Shown: positions 44,641 to 53,526 of the stretch, in pieces
How positions within the stretch are numbered: position 1 is the stretch's first letter
How the letters are laid out: each line of letters opens with the position of its first letter
Assembly: GCF_000019725.1 (NCBI RefSeq)
Contig: NC_010505.1
Span: forward strand, 3,599,001 to 3,663,000
DNA length: 64,000 bases
DNA from: Methylobacterium radiotolerans JCM 2831
GTDB lineage: Bacteria > Pseudomonadota > Alphaproteobacteria > Rhizobiales > Beijerinckiaceae
Direction: 5' to 3'
Translations under genes and position numbers: made by a program
The notes under the pieces: model-generated
Told to the model about the DNA's origin: nothing
Database searches by the model: none
What the model saw: only the letters and a program-made list of their open reading frames with translations

Positions 44641-44738
44641 AGGGCACGGCGCCCGCGTCGATCGGCGGAAGACCGCAGGGCTGAGCAGCCGGACATCGGC
44701 GCCCCTCCCGGCGGAGGGAGGGCCGGTCGTGCCGCCGG

Positions 44739-46865
44739 CTACTCTGCCGGCAGCGGCTGCCGCTGCACGCGCGGGACGAACACGCCGCTCTCCGGCTCGA
44801 GCGCGATGCGCCGGTCGTGGAAGGCGTCGAGCGTCGAGCGATGGCCGATCGACACGATCGTCGTGCCGGGAAGCCGCTCGCGCAGCATCCGGTAGAGGGC
44901 CGCCTCGGAAGGCTCGTCGAGGGAGGCCGTCGCCTCGTCGAGGAACAGCCATTCGGGCTTCGCCAGCAGCGCGCGGGCGATGGCCAGCCGCTGCTGCTCG
45001 CCGCCCGACAGCCGCCGCTCCCAGGTGTCGCTCTCGTCGAGGTGGTCGACGAGGTGGGCGAGCTGGGCGGCCGTCAGGGCGTCCCTGATCGCCGCGTCCA
45101 GGAACTGGTCGGTGGTGTTCGGGTAGACCACGGCGCCGCGCAGCGTGCCCTGCGGGATGTAGGGCCGCTGCGGCAGCAGCAGCGCCGACTGCCCGGCGGG
45201 CACGTCGACCCGGCCCTTGCCGAAGGGCCAGATCCCCGCGATCGCCCGGAACAGGGTCGACTTGCCCGAGCCGGAGGGACCCGTGACCAGGGTCGCGCCG
45301 CCGCGCGGCAGGGTCAGCGCGTCGGCGGTGACGATCGGCTTCCCGTTCGGAAGGGCGAGGACCAGGTCGCGCGCGGTGACGTCGCCGGCGCTGTCGTTGC
45401 CCTGGACGAGGCCGTAGCCCGCCGCCTCCAGCGCCTCGGCCTTGGTCATGGCCCGGCGGAAGGAGCCGAGACGGATGGTGTTGGCCTTGTAGGCCGCCAG
45501 CGTCGTGTACGAATCGACGAAGAACGACAGCGAGCTCTGCACCTGGCCGAACGCCTGGGAGGTCTGCTGCAGCGCGCCCAGCGTGATCTTCTTGGCGAAG
45601 AAGGACGGGGCCGCCAGCACCATCGGGAAGATCACGCTCGCCTGCCGGTAGCTGAACGTGAAGGCGATCAGCTTGATGCGGCGGAAGATGATCCCGACGT
45701 AGTTGTCGATCACGCTGTGGAACAGGCTCGAGAGCCGCGAGGCCTCCGCGCGTTCGCCGCGCAGCAGGGCGATCTGCTCCGAGTAGATGCGGTTCCGGGC
45801 CAGCGCGAAGCGGAAATTCGCCTCGACCTGCTCCTGCCGGAAGTCCAGCCCGATGAGCGGCCGGCCGATCAGGTGGGTGAGCCACGTGCCGACCACCGCG
45901 TAGGCGATCACCAGCCAGACCAGGAAGCCCGGGATCACCGTGTCGGTGAACGGCACGACGAAGTCGCGCGACAGGGTCCAGAGGATCACGATGAACGAGA
46001 CGAGCTGCGCGGCCTGGCTGAGCAGGCGGATCGACAGCGTCGTGGTCTGCACGATGAAGCTGTTGACGTCGGCCTGGATGCGCTGATCCGGGTTGTCCGC
46101 CTCCTCGTCGGTGAACGGGATGCGGTAGTGCGTGCCGTTGCCGAGCCAGCGCTCGTACAGGCTGTGGGTCAGCCACGTGCGCCAGCGGATCAGCAGCGAG
46201 GAATCCACGAACAGGTCGAACATGCCGATGGCGATGTTCAGCGTGGCCAGCGGCACGAACACCCAGAGCAGCTGGTACCAGAACGCGTTCGCGTCGTATT
46301 CCTGGAGGGAGTTGTAGATGTCGCGGTAGAAGAAGTTGAACCGCAGCGTCAGCGCCACGTCGGCGAAATTCACGAAGATGGACAGCGCCACGAGGTTGCG
46401 GCCGATCCGGCCCTCGGTGGTGCCGAACCAGCGGAACAGGCCGATCTCCTTGGTCGGCTTGTCGCGGTTGGCGAAGTACGGGTCGGCGATGTTGGTGATC
46501 GCGCGGATCGGCTCGAGATGCGAGATGCCCAGCACGATGGCGGCGAAGACCACCGCGCCGGTGGCGGCGAAGGCCGGCGGGAGCAGGGCCGCGACCACCG
46601 GCGGCAGCAGCCCCATGGCGGCGACCGTCTTCGAGCCCGCGAGCAGCAGGTAGCCGACGCCGTAGACCGAGACGAAGACCTTGAGGTAGGCCGAGATGCC
46701 GTTCGAGGCGATCAGGATGCCCGCCATGGCGAAGCCGGCGAGGGAGACGTAGAGCGGCGGGCTCGGGATTCCGGGGAACGCCAGCAGGATCAGCGCGGCC
46801 AGGGCGGTGAGCACGGCCTGGATGCCCAGTCCGGTCCTGAGTGCTGCCACGCGTCGATCCCCCAT
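44739..46865 (-). CDS. ABC transporter, SbmA/ABCD-type permease fused to ATPase
   Basis: 708-residue protein. It has an unusual N-terminal block of extra hydrophobic helices (about 10-115), then an ABC_membrane_2 (peroxisomal ABCD/SbmA-like) domain with FNFFYRDIYNSLQEYDANAFWYQL and NPDQRIQADV. The ATPase has Walker A GPSGSGKSTLF, signature LSGGEQQRLAIARAL and Walker B LFLDEATASLD. Relatives include YddA and BacA-type peptide or fatty-acyl importers. The start is an ATG at 46863-46865. Substrate unknown. Confidence 0.88.
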   Translation of the reverse strand: MGDRRVAALRTGLGIQAVLTALAALILLAFPGIPSPPLYVSLAGFAMAGILIASNGISAYLKVFVSVYGVGYLLLAGSKTVAAMGLLPPVVAALLPPAFAATGAVVFAAIVLGISHLEPIRAITNIADPYFANRDKPTKEIGLFRWFGTTEGRIGRNLVALSIFVNFADVALTLRFNFFYRDIYNSLQEYDANAFWYQLLWVFVPLATLNIAIGMFDLFVDSSLLIRWRTWLTHSLYERWLGNGTHYRIPFTDEEADNPDQRIQADVNSFIVQTTTLSIRLLSQAAQLVSFIVILWTLSRDFVVPFTDTVIPGFLVWLVIAYAVVGTWLTHLIGRPLIGLDFRQEQVEANFRFALARNRIYSEQIALLRGERAEASRLSSLFHSVIDNYVGIIFRRIKLIAFTFSYRQASVIFPMVLAAPSFFAKKITLGALQQTSQAFGQVQSSLSFFVDSYTTLAAYKANTIRLGSFRRAMTKAEALEAAGYGLVQGNDSAGDVTARDLVLALPNGKPIVTADALTLPRGGATLVTGPSGSGKSTLFRAIAGIWPFGKGRVDVPAGQSALLLPQRPYIPQGTLRGAVVYPNTTDQFLDAAIRDALTAAQLAHLVDHLDESDTWERRLSGGEQQRLAIARALLAKPEWLFLDEATASLDEPSEAALYRMLRERLPGTTIVSIGHRSTLDAFHDRRIALEPESGVFVPRVQRQPLPAE

Positions 46866-47008
46866 CCGTGCGCGCCCGCTCGGGACGCCACCGGCGGCCT
46901 TGGCCCCGGCAGATGGCCAGATAGTGGCACTCTGGCCGCGCTGTCGCGTGAAACTTTGGTCACCTTCCGACGGTGCGGCGATTTACGCGGGTGGCGCGGG
47001 CAGCGCGG

Positions 47009-47326
47009 CTACCAGTTCCACTCCTCGAAGCCAGGCTCGCGGCAATGGTAGCCGATCGGGCATTGCGGGTTGTCGCGCGTGGGGGCGAAGCGCAGTTCGG
47101 CGATCTCCGAGCCGCTGCACTGCCCGGGATTGCTGACGAAGCGCTCCGGCGCCGTCCCGGCGGCGATGATCACGTCGCCCTCGTTCTTCACCAGGGCCAT
47201 CGCCTCGGAGCAGGTCATGCGGGCCGTCATCGAGCCGCGCGGCGGCCGCGTCTGGGCGCGGGCCTCGACCCCGGCCGCGACGGCGGCGAGGTGGGCGAAC
47301 AGCAGAGCGAGGGCCAACGGCCTCAT
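47009..47326 (-). CDS. Small secreted cysteine-containing protein
   Basis: 105-residue protein with a Sec signal (about 1-25, ending EARAQ) and a mature part with four cysteines (MTCSEAM, GQCSGSE, PQCPIGY, HCREPG). It ends in Trp-Asn-Trp. The cysteine pattern suggests a small disulfide-stabilised periplasmic domain. The start at 47324-47326 is chosen because it begins the signal peptide. Family not recognised. Confidence 0.65.
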   Translation of the reverse strand: MRPLALALLFAHLAAVAAGVEARAQTRPPRGSMTARMTCSEAMALVKNEGDVIIAAGTAPERFVSNPGQCSGSEIAELRFAPTRDNPQCPIGYHCREPGFEEWNW

Positions 47327-47618
47327 CGGGCACGGGTTCCGGTACGCACCCGGGAAGAAAGCCCGCGGGTCTGGCGCCATCCTGCACAAGCGGGCCGTCC
47401 GAGACTGTCACCGGAATGCGCCACCGGGCCGCTTTCGCCGTCGGACCGCCGCAATCGGCGGATTAGGAGATTCCGGGATTGCCGAAAGCCGCTTTAGATT
47501 TGTGATCGTGGACGCCTGCGCGGGCGGCCCCGGCACGACGGCTGGACCGGCCCCCCCGGCACGCGTCTCCGGCGCCCCGCGTGCCGGCCGACCGGCGCCG
47601 GAGCCAAGGGACCCAGCG

Positions 47619-48251
47619 ATGTCCGCTCTCTCGATCCTCGACATCTCCGCCGTGCGCGCCGCGCCCGTCTCCCGCGAGCCCTACGCCTACACGCTCGGCA
47701 GCAACGTCCTGAATCCCGAGGCGATCGACGACATCCGGCGCGACTTCCCGGACATCGCCAAGCCCGGCTACCTCACGGTGGACGAGGTCGCCCTCAAGGG
47801 CCGGTTCAAGGCGCTGATCGACGAGCTGGAGAGCGACGCCTTCTCGGAGATCCTCGGCGAGAAGTTCGGCATCGACCTCGTCTCGTGCCCGCGGCTGACG
47901 ACCATCATGCGCCGCAGCCAGCTGAAATACGGCTCGATCCACACCGACGGCCCGTCGAAGGTGCTGACCCTGCTCGTCTACATGAACGATGCCTGGGACG
48001 CCCCCGCGGCCGGCCGCCTGCGGGTGCTGTACGACGGCCGCAACTACGAGCCCTTCGCGGTGGAGGTCCCGCCGACCATGGGCACGATGTTCGCCTTCCT
48101 GCGGGCGGACAATTCCTGGCACGGCCACGAGCCCTTCGAGGGCGAGCGGCGCGTGGTGCAGGTGGCGTGGCTCAAGGACGCGTCGGAGCTGGAGCGCAAG
48201 CGCAAGCGCAACCGCACGGCGCAGTTCCTGAAGGGCATCTTCGGCCGCTGA
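47619..48251 (+). CDS. 2-oxoglutarate/Fe(II)-dependent oxygenase
   Basis: 210-residue double-stranded beta-helix dioxygenase of the prolyl-hydroxylase-like 2OG-FeII_Oxy_3 type. The iron triad is His108-x-Asp110 (SIHTDGP) and His168 (NSWHGHEPF), with Arg178 nearby in GERRVVQVAW to hold 2-oxoglutarate. A basic tail (KRKRNRTAQF) ends the protein. The ATG at 47619 follows GCCAAGGGA. It may share a transcript with the membrane-anchored gene 22 bases downstream. Substrate unknown. Confidence 0.85.
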   Translation: MSALSILDISAVRAAPVSREPYAYTLGSNVLNPEAIDDIRRDFPDIAKPGYLTVDEVALKGRFKALIDELESDAFSEILGEKFGIDLVSCPRLTTIMRRSQLKYGSIHTDGPSKVLTLLVYMNDAWDAPAAGRLRVLYDGRNYEPFAVEVPPTMGTMFAFLRADNSWHGHEPFEGERRVVQVAWLKDASELERKRKRNRTAQFLKGIFGR

Positions 48252-48273
48252 TCGGACGAGAAGGGGGCGGACC

Positions 48274-48954
48274 ATGGGGGCGGTCGTGCTGGCGGATCCG
48301 GGCGACGGGGCGCGTGCCGGCTCCTGGCGTCGCTTCGCCCTGCCGACGCTCCTCATCCTCGGCTGGGTGGGCCTGTTCGCCTACAGCGCCGCCTACCTGA
48401 CCGAGGACCTGCCGTTCCGCCCGTCCATGCCGGAAGCGGGCCCGTCCGCTGGGAGCTCCGCCGGTCCGCGCGCCGCGCGCCGCGTGGTGATGCTCGACGA
48501 GCCCGACCAGCCCGCGCCCCCGGCCGAGACGCCCGGCCAGACCGCCATGGCCGCCGCGGCGGCGCCGCCGGCCCCGCAGACCGCCGCGGCGGCGCCCGCG
48601 GTCGCGAACGCCCGGCCGGTGCCGGCTCCGGTCCCCGCTCCGGCCGTCGCGTCGGCCGCGGCCGAGTACGTCGGCGTCTGGGGCCCGACACCCGAGGCCT
48701 GCGGGGCCCGGTCGCGGCGCCGCGGCTACATCCCGGCCACGATCACGCAGGACCGCGCCCGCGCGGGCCGCACGCTCTGCCTCTTCCACGACATGCGGCG
48801 GAGCGGCGCCGCCTGGGTCACCGCCGCCGAGTGCAGCGATCGCGGCCGCCGCTGGTCGTCGCAGGTCCGCCTGCAGGTGGACGGCGAGCATCTGACCTGG
48901 TCGAGCAGCCGCGGGACCTCGACCTACATCCGCTGCGGCCGCCGCGCCGGCTGA
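48274..48954 (+). CDS. Membrane-anchored periplasmic hypothetical protein
   Basis: 226 residues. One membrane span (about 23-42; LPTLLILGWVGLFAYSAAY), a long Pro/Ala linker (about 50-130), and a C-terminal domain of about 95 residues. The domain begins YVGVWGPTPEACGA and has four cysteines (EACGA, TLCLF, AECSD, IRCGR), likely paired. The GVWG/ACGA pattern resembles small secreted domains common in methylobacteria. It is 22 bases after the dioxygenase gene and converges on lpxB with only 9 bases between stops. Confidence 0.65.
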   Translation: MGAVVLADPGDGARAGSWRRFALPTLLILGWVGLFAYSAAYLTEDLPFRPSMPEAGPSAGSSAGPRAARRVVMLDEPDQPAPPAETPGQTAMAAAAAPPAPQTAAAAPAVANARPVPAPVPAPAVASAAAEYVGVWGPTPEACGARSRRRGYIPATITQDRARAGRTLCLFHDMRRSGAAWVTAAECSDRGRRWSSQVRLQVDGEHLTWSSSRGTSTYIRCGRRAG

Positions 48955-48963
48955 GGGGGACCG

Positions 48964-50142
48964 TCACGCCGCCGGACCCGGCCCCCGCCCCTCGGCCGCG
49001 CGCAGGACGATCCGCGCCGCCGCGCGGCTCGGCGTGTCCGCCGCGGCGAGCCGCATCCGCCCGTCGATGCGGCCGAGGGCGGCGAGCTGGACGTCGCGGT
49101 CGGCACCGCCGGCCAGGAGCGGCCGCAGGGCGCCCGCGAGGCGCTCCGGGGTGCAGTCGGCCTGGACGAATTCCGGCATCGCGTTCTCGGCGAGGATCAG
49201 GTTCGGCAGCACGATGCTCGGGACCTGGATCAGCCGGCGGGCGATGAACTCCTCCGCCCGCGAGACCTTGTAGGCGACGACCATCGGCACGCCGGCGAGC
49301 GCCAGCTCCAGCGTGACCGTGCCGGAGGCGGCGAGCGCCGCCCGGGCCTCCCGGAAGGCGGCGTATTTCGGCGCCTCGCCGGTCACGATGCGGACCGGCA
49401 CCGCCCAGTCGGCCGAGAGCCGCTCGATCAGGGCCCTGTGCCGGGTCACGGCGGGCAGCACCGCCTCGACCGCGAGGCCCTCGGCCACGCGTGCCAGGGC
49501 CGCGCCGAAGACCGGCATCAGCCGCTCGATCTCGGACCGACGGGAGCCCGGCAGGACCACGAGGCTGTAGGGCACGGCGTCGCGCCGCCCCCGCTCGTCC
49601 GCGCCGGGGCGCAGCTCCGGGAGGCGCTCGATCAGCGGGTGCCCGACATAGGTGCAGGGGGGGCCGCCGAGCCGCAGATGCGCGTCGGGCTCGAAGGGGA
49701 GCAGGGCCAGGACGTGGTCGATGAACGGACGCATGCCCTTCGCCCGCCAGGGCCGCCACGCCCAGACGCTCGGCGACACGTAGTCGATGATCGGGATGCC
49801 GGGGGCCGCCCTGCGCACCCGCCGGGCCACCGCGTGGGTGAAGCCCGGGCTGTCGATGATCACCAGCACGTCCGGCCGGGCGCGGATCGTCGCCGACACC
49901 GTCTCGCGGATGCGGCGGAGCAGCGTCCGGGCGCGGGCGAGAACCGGCAGGTAGCCCATCACCGCCACGTCATCGAGCGGGAACAGCGACGCGAACCCCG
50001 CCTCCGCCATGGCCTCGCCGCCGACGCCGCCGAAGACGGTGTCGGGCGCGGCCTCGCGCAGGGCACGCATCAGCTTGGCGCCGAGCTGGTCGCCGGAATC
50101 CTCGCCGGCGACGAGCCAGATCGTCCGGGGCCGGCCGGTCAC
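48964..50142 (-). CDS. lpxB: Lipid-A-disaccharide synthase
   Basis: 392-residue GT19 glycosyltransferase joining UDP-2,3-diacylglucosamine and lipid X to make the lipid A disaccharide. Motifs: the N-terminal VAGEDSGDQLGAKLM, FGGVGGEAMAEAGF, IDSPGFTHAVARRVR, YVSPSVWAWRPWRAKGM and VLPGSRRSEIERLMP. Its ATG overlaps the lpxI stop by 4 bases (ATGA). Last gene of the envelope operon. Confidence 0.95.
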   Translation of the reverse strand: MTGRPRTIWLVAGEDSGDQLGAKLMRALREAAPDTVFGGVGGEAMAEAGFASLFPLDDVAVMGYLPVLARARTLLRRIRETVSATIRARPDVLVIIDSPGFTHAVARRVRRAAPGIPIIDYVSPSVWAWRPWRAKGMRPFIDHVLALLPFEPDAHLRLGGPPCTYVGHPLIERLPELRPGADERGRRDAVPYSLVVLPGSRRSEIERLMPVFGAALARVAEGLAVEAVLPAVTRHRALIERLSADWAVPVRIVTGEAPKYAAFREARAALAASGTVTLELALAGVPMVVAYKVSRAEEFIARRLIQVPSIVLPNLILAENAMPEFVQADCTPERLAGALRPLLAGGADRDVQLAALGRIDGRMRLAAADTPSRAAARIVLRAAEGRGPGPAA

Positions 50143-51002
50143 GGCGCGCCTCCGTACCCGACCACGAAGAGGCCGAGGCGATCGGCCTCCGCGGCCGTGG
50201 CCGCCCGGTCGATGACCAGGGTCCCGCCCGCCTCCAGGGCGAGGCCGACGCAGCCCGCCCGGGCGGCGTTGCGCACGGTCCGCGCGCCGATCGCCGGAAG
50301 ATCGATGCGGCGGTCCTGGCCGACCTTCGGGGCCTTCACCAGCACGGTGGAGGGCATTGCCCGGCCGAACCCGAAGGGGCGGCGCCCCAGGGCCCGCGCC
50401 CGGGCGAGCATGCGGTCCGTGCCCTCCGGCCCTTCCACCGCGAGGATCCGGTCGCCGGCCAGAACCACCGCCTGCCCCAGATCGTAGGGCGAGAGGGCGT
50501 CCAGGACGCCGCGCCCGGTGCGGATCGAGGCGGCGGCCTCGGCGTCCGGGGCCCGGCGCCCGAGGGGGCCGTCTGGGCAGAGCAGGTCCGGCGCGGCCTC
50601 GTGGACGCCGACGACGCGGTGTCCCTCCTCCTCGACCAGCGCGACGGCGGCCCGCAGCAGGCGGTCGTCCCCGCCGCCGGCGATCGCCCGCAGGGCCTCG
50701 CGGTTGCGCAGGGCGGCGCCGGCGTTGAGGATCGCGGCCGGGCTCGGGCGGGAGACGCCGCCCGCCGGCACCACGGTCGCCGGACCCCAGCGCCGCAGCA
50801 GCTTCAGGGTGGCCGCGAGATCGAGGAGATCGACCGTCGCGTCGGCGCCGGCGCGCAGGGCCGGCCCGGTGAAGCCGCGCAGGGCGATGACCCGGAAGGG
50901 CCGGCGCGCCCGGCGGAGCGACTCGGCGACGAGTTCGGGCAGGCGCCCCGCCCCCGCGATCAGGACCAGGGCCCCCTCGGGGGCGGGATCGGCCTCGGTC
51001 AC
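50139..51002 (-). CDS. lpxI: UDP-2,3-diacylglucosamine diphosphatase LpxI
   Basis: 287-residue enzyme replacing LpxH in alphaproteobacteria. It hydrolyses UDP-diacylglucosamine to lipid X. The N-terminal domain begins LVLIAGAGRLPELVAESLRR, and the C-terminal domain has GRGVLDALSPYDLGQAVVLAGDRILAVEGPEGTDRML and VKAPKVGQDRRIDLPAIG, standard LpxI landmarks. The start GTG at 51000-51002 lies 11 bases after lpxA. The frame runs on upstream only because GC-rich DNA lacks stops. Confidence 0.92.
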   Translation of the reverse strand: MTEADPAPEGALVLIAGAGRLPELVAESLRRARRPFRVIALRGFTGPALRAGADATVDLLDLAATLKLLRRWGPATVVPAGGVSRPSPAAILNAGAALRNREALRAIAGGGDDRLLRAAVALVEEEGHRVVGVHEAAPDLLCPDGPLGRRAPDAEAAASIRTGRGVLDALSPYDLGQAVVLAGDRILAVEGPEGTDRMLARARALGRRPFGFGRAMPSTVLVKAPKVGQDRRIDLPAIGARTVRNAARAGCVGLALEAGGTLVIDRAATAAEADRLGLFVVGYGGAP

Positions 51003-51013
51003 GGCCCGGCCGC

Positions 51014-51832
51014 TCAGGCGGCGCTGATCGGGGTCGGAACCTCGCGCGGCGTGCAGATCGAGCGCTTGCCGCCGAGGCGGATGAAGTCGAGGATCTCGGC
51101 GACCGCCGCGTGGGATTCGAAGGTCGCGGCCACGTCCTCCACCCGCTCCATCAGCGTGCCCTCTGGGGCGAAGAGCAGGCGGTAGGCGCGCCGCAGCGCG
51201 TGGATGTCCTCGCGGGCGAAGCCGCGGCGCTGCAGGCCGATGATGTTGAGCCCCGACAGGTAGGCCCGGTTGCCGAGCACCATGCCGTAGGGGATGCAGT
51301 CGTTCTCCAGGCCCGACAGGCCGCCCACGAAGGCGTGCGCGCCGACCCGCGCGAACTGGATCACGGCGGCGCCGCCACCCAGGATCGCGTAGTCGCCGAC
51401 GCTGCAATGGCCCGCCAGCATGACGTTGTTGGAGAAGATCACGTGGGCGCCGACCCGACAATCGTGGCCGACATGCGAGTTGGCCAGGAAGGTGCAGTGG
51501 TCGCCGACCAGGGTCTCCAGGCCGCCGCCGCTCGTGCCCGGGTTCATGGTGACGCCTTCGCGGATCAGGCAATCGGCGCCGATCGTCAGGGTCGAGGCCT
51601 CGCCCCGGTACTTCAGGTCCTGCGGCTGGTGGCCGATCGACGCGAAGGGGAAGATCCGGGTGCGGGGGCCGATCGTGGTCCGGCCCGCGAGGACCACGTG
51701 GCTGATGAGCTCGCAATCCGCGCCGAGCACGACCTCGGGCCCGACATGGCAGAAGGGGCCGATCCGCGCCCCGTCGCCGATCCGGGCGCCGGACTCGATC
51801 ACGGCGCTCGGGTGGATGGCGGGCGCGGTCAC
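51014..51832 (-). CDS. lpxA: UDP-N-acetylglucosamine acyltransferase
   Basis: 272-residue left-handed beta-helix acyltransferase for the first lipid A step. Hexapeptide repeats run from about residue 5 to 190. Catalytic His is in [12 protein letters not shown], and the C-terminal helical domain follows ([18 protein letters not shown]). The start is a GTG whose last bases overlap the fabZ stop (GTGA). Placed between fabZ and lpxI as in related genomes. Confidence 0.94.
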   Translation of the reverse strand: MTAPAIHPSAVIESGARIGDGARIGPFCHVGPEVVLGADCELISHVVLAGRTTIGPRTRIFPFASIGHQPQDLKYRGEASTLTIGADCLIREGVTMNPGTSGGGLETLVGDHCTFLANSHVGHDCRVGAHVIFSNNVMLAGHCSVGDYAILGGGAAVIQFARVGAHAFVGGLSGLENDCIPYGMVLGNRAYLSGLNIIGLQRRGFAREDIHALRRAYRLLFAPEGTLMERVEDVAATFESHAAVAEILDFIRLGGKRSICTPREVPTPISAA

Positions 51833-52305
51833 TCCGTCACCAGCATGGCGCTGATCTCGGCCTCGGCGACCAGCGTGCCGTCGACCCGGGCCTCGCCGCG
51901 GAACCACCACATGGTCCGGCGCTGGTTCAGCTTCGTCATGTGGAAGCGCACCTGGTCGCCGGGGGTGACGGGCTTGCGGAACTTGCACTTGTCGATGGTC
52001 ATGAAGAACACCTGCTTGGTGTTCCGCCCGTCCGCACGGATGTGGCGGCAGCAGATGGCGCCCGCCGTCTGCGCCATGCCCTCGATCAGGAGCACGCCCG
52101 GGAAGACCGGCATGTCGGGGAAATGGCCCATGAACTGCGGCTCGTTGGCCGTGACGTTCTTGATGCCGACGCAGGATTCGTCCCGGTCGATCTCGACGAT
52201 GCGGTCCACCATCAGGAACGGGTAGCGGTGCGGCAGCAGCTCCAGCAGCGTCTGGATGTCGGCTGTGCCCAGCTCGGTGCCGGTCTCGCGCGCCGCCTCA
52301 CTCAT
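51829..52305 (-). CDS. fabZ: 3-hydroxyacyl-ACP dehydratase
   Basis: 158-residue hot-dog fold dehydratase in fatty-acid elongation. It supplies and competes for 3-hydroxyacyl-ACP used by LpxA and LpxD. The active-site His lies in [21 protein letters not shown] with its Glu, and [14 protein letters not shown] marks the N-terminus. The ATG at 52303-52305 is preferred to an upstream GTG because of a GAGGTG site. Overlaps lpxA by 4 bases. Confidence 0.95.
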   Translation of the reverse strand: MSEAARETGTELGTADIQTLLELLPHRYPFLMVDRIVEIDRDESCVGIKNVTANEPQFMGHFPDMPVFPGVLLIEGMAQTAGAICCRHIRADGRNTKQVFFMTIDKCKFRKPVTPGDQVRFHMTKLNQRRTMWWFRGEARVDGTLVAEAEISAMLVTE

Positions 52306-52414
52306 CGAAATCCGCACCTCGACTTGCCGCCTTCGGCGGCCCGCAATCCGGCCGCCTCCGGCGCGCCGACCGCCCTCTTCGGAAGAAATCGCCGGAAGCG
52401 CAAGGCCTTCCCGG

Positions 52415-53476
52415 TCAGGCGTCGTCTCCCGCTTGGTCCTTGCCCGAGCGTTCGGCGAGACGCGCGAGCGTCGTCAGCTCGCGGAACCACGCCCGCACCG
52501 GCTTGGCGGGAGTCCCGCCCCAGCGGCTTCCCGGCGGCACGTCGCGGTTGACGTTGGACGAGCCGGCGATCTGCGAGCCGCGGCCGATGCGCAGGTGGCC
52601 GACGACGCCGACCTGCCCGCCCAGGACGACGTAGTCCTCCAGCGTCGTCGAGCCGGAGATGCCGACCCCCGACACGATGACGCAGTGGCGCCCGATCACG
52701 ACGTTGTGGGCGATCTGCACGAGGTTGTCGATCTTGGTGCCCTCCCCGATCACCGTGTCGCGCGAGGCGCCGCGGTCGACCGTGGTGTTGGCGCCGATCT
52801 CGACGTCGTCCTGCACGATGACGCGCCCGACCTGCGGGACCTTGAGATGGGTGGCGCCCATAGCGAAGCCGAACCCGTCCTGCCCGAGCCGCGCCCCGGG
52901 ATGGACGATCACCCGGTTTCCGAGGAGGGCGTGGCTCAGGGTCGTGCCGGCGCCGATCGCGCAGTCGCGCCCGATCCGGACGCCCGGTCCGATCACGGCG
53001 TTGGGTCCGACCACCGTTCCGGCGCCGATCTCGGCCCCCGGCCCGATCACCGCGCCGGGATCGACCGTGACGCCGTCCTCGAGACGGGCCTCGGGATGGA
53101 CGTGGGCGCCGGGGGCGACGCCGCGGACGGCGAATTGCGAGCCGGGACGCAGGGCGTCCGGATGCAGGCGGCCGAGCAGCGCCGCGTAAGCGCGGTAGGG
53201 GTCGCGGCTGACGAGGGCGACCGTGCCGGCGGGACAGCGCGCCGCGAAACGGGGTGAGACGAGGCACGCGCCCGCCCGCGTCGCCGCGAGGGCGTCGCCG
53301 TAGCGGGCGTTGTCCATGTAGGCGAGGTGGTCCGGGCCGGCGCTCTCCAGGGAGGCCGCGCCACTGAATCGGCGGTCCGGGTCCGCCCCCTCGGGGAGGC
53401 CGGTGCCGGCGGCCGCCGCGATCTCGGCCAGGGTGAGGCCTGTGGCGGCGGCGGTGAAGAAAACGGGATCTGACAT
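52415..53476 (-). CDS. lpxD: UDP-3-O-acylglucosamine N-acyltransferase
   Basis: 353-residue lipid A acyltransferase adding the N-linked hydroxyacyl chain. An N-terminal uridine-binding domain ([20 protein letters not shown], then [10 protein letters not shown]) leads to the beta-helix of hexapeptide repeats. The catalytic His is in [15 protein letters not shown], with NTTVDRGA before it. The ATG at 53474-53476 begins where similarity begins. A 12-bp hairpin ends 10 bases ahead of the start, where no ribosome-binding site is seen. Confidence 0.94.
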
Positions 53477-53485
53477 GTTCGACAA

Positions 53486-53515
53486 CGCGCCGGCCGGGAC
53501 AATCCGGCCGGCGCG
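53486..53515. promoter_or_regulatory. Strong hairpin just upstream of lpxD
   Basis: A perfect 12-bp GC stem (CGCGCCGGCCGG / CCGGCCGGCGCG) with a 6-base loop, between bamA and lpxD. On the coding strand it ends 10 bases before the lpxD ATG. It may tune lpxD translation or mark mRNA processing. The T-run on its right would favour termination only in the plus direction. Confidence 0.5.
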
Positions 53516-53526
53516 CGGGATTTTTA

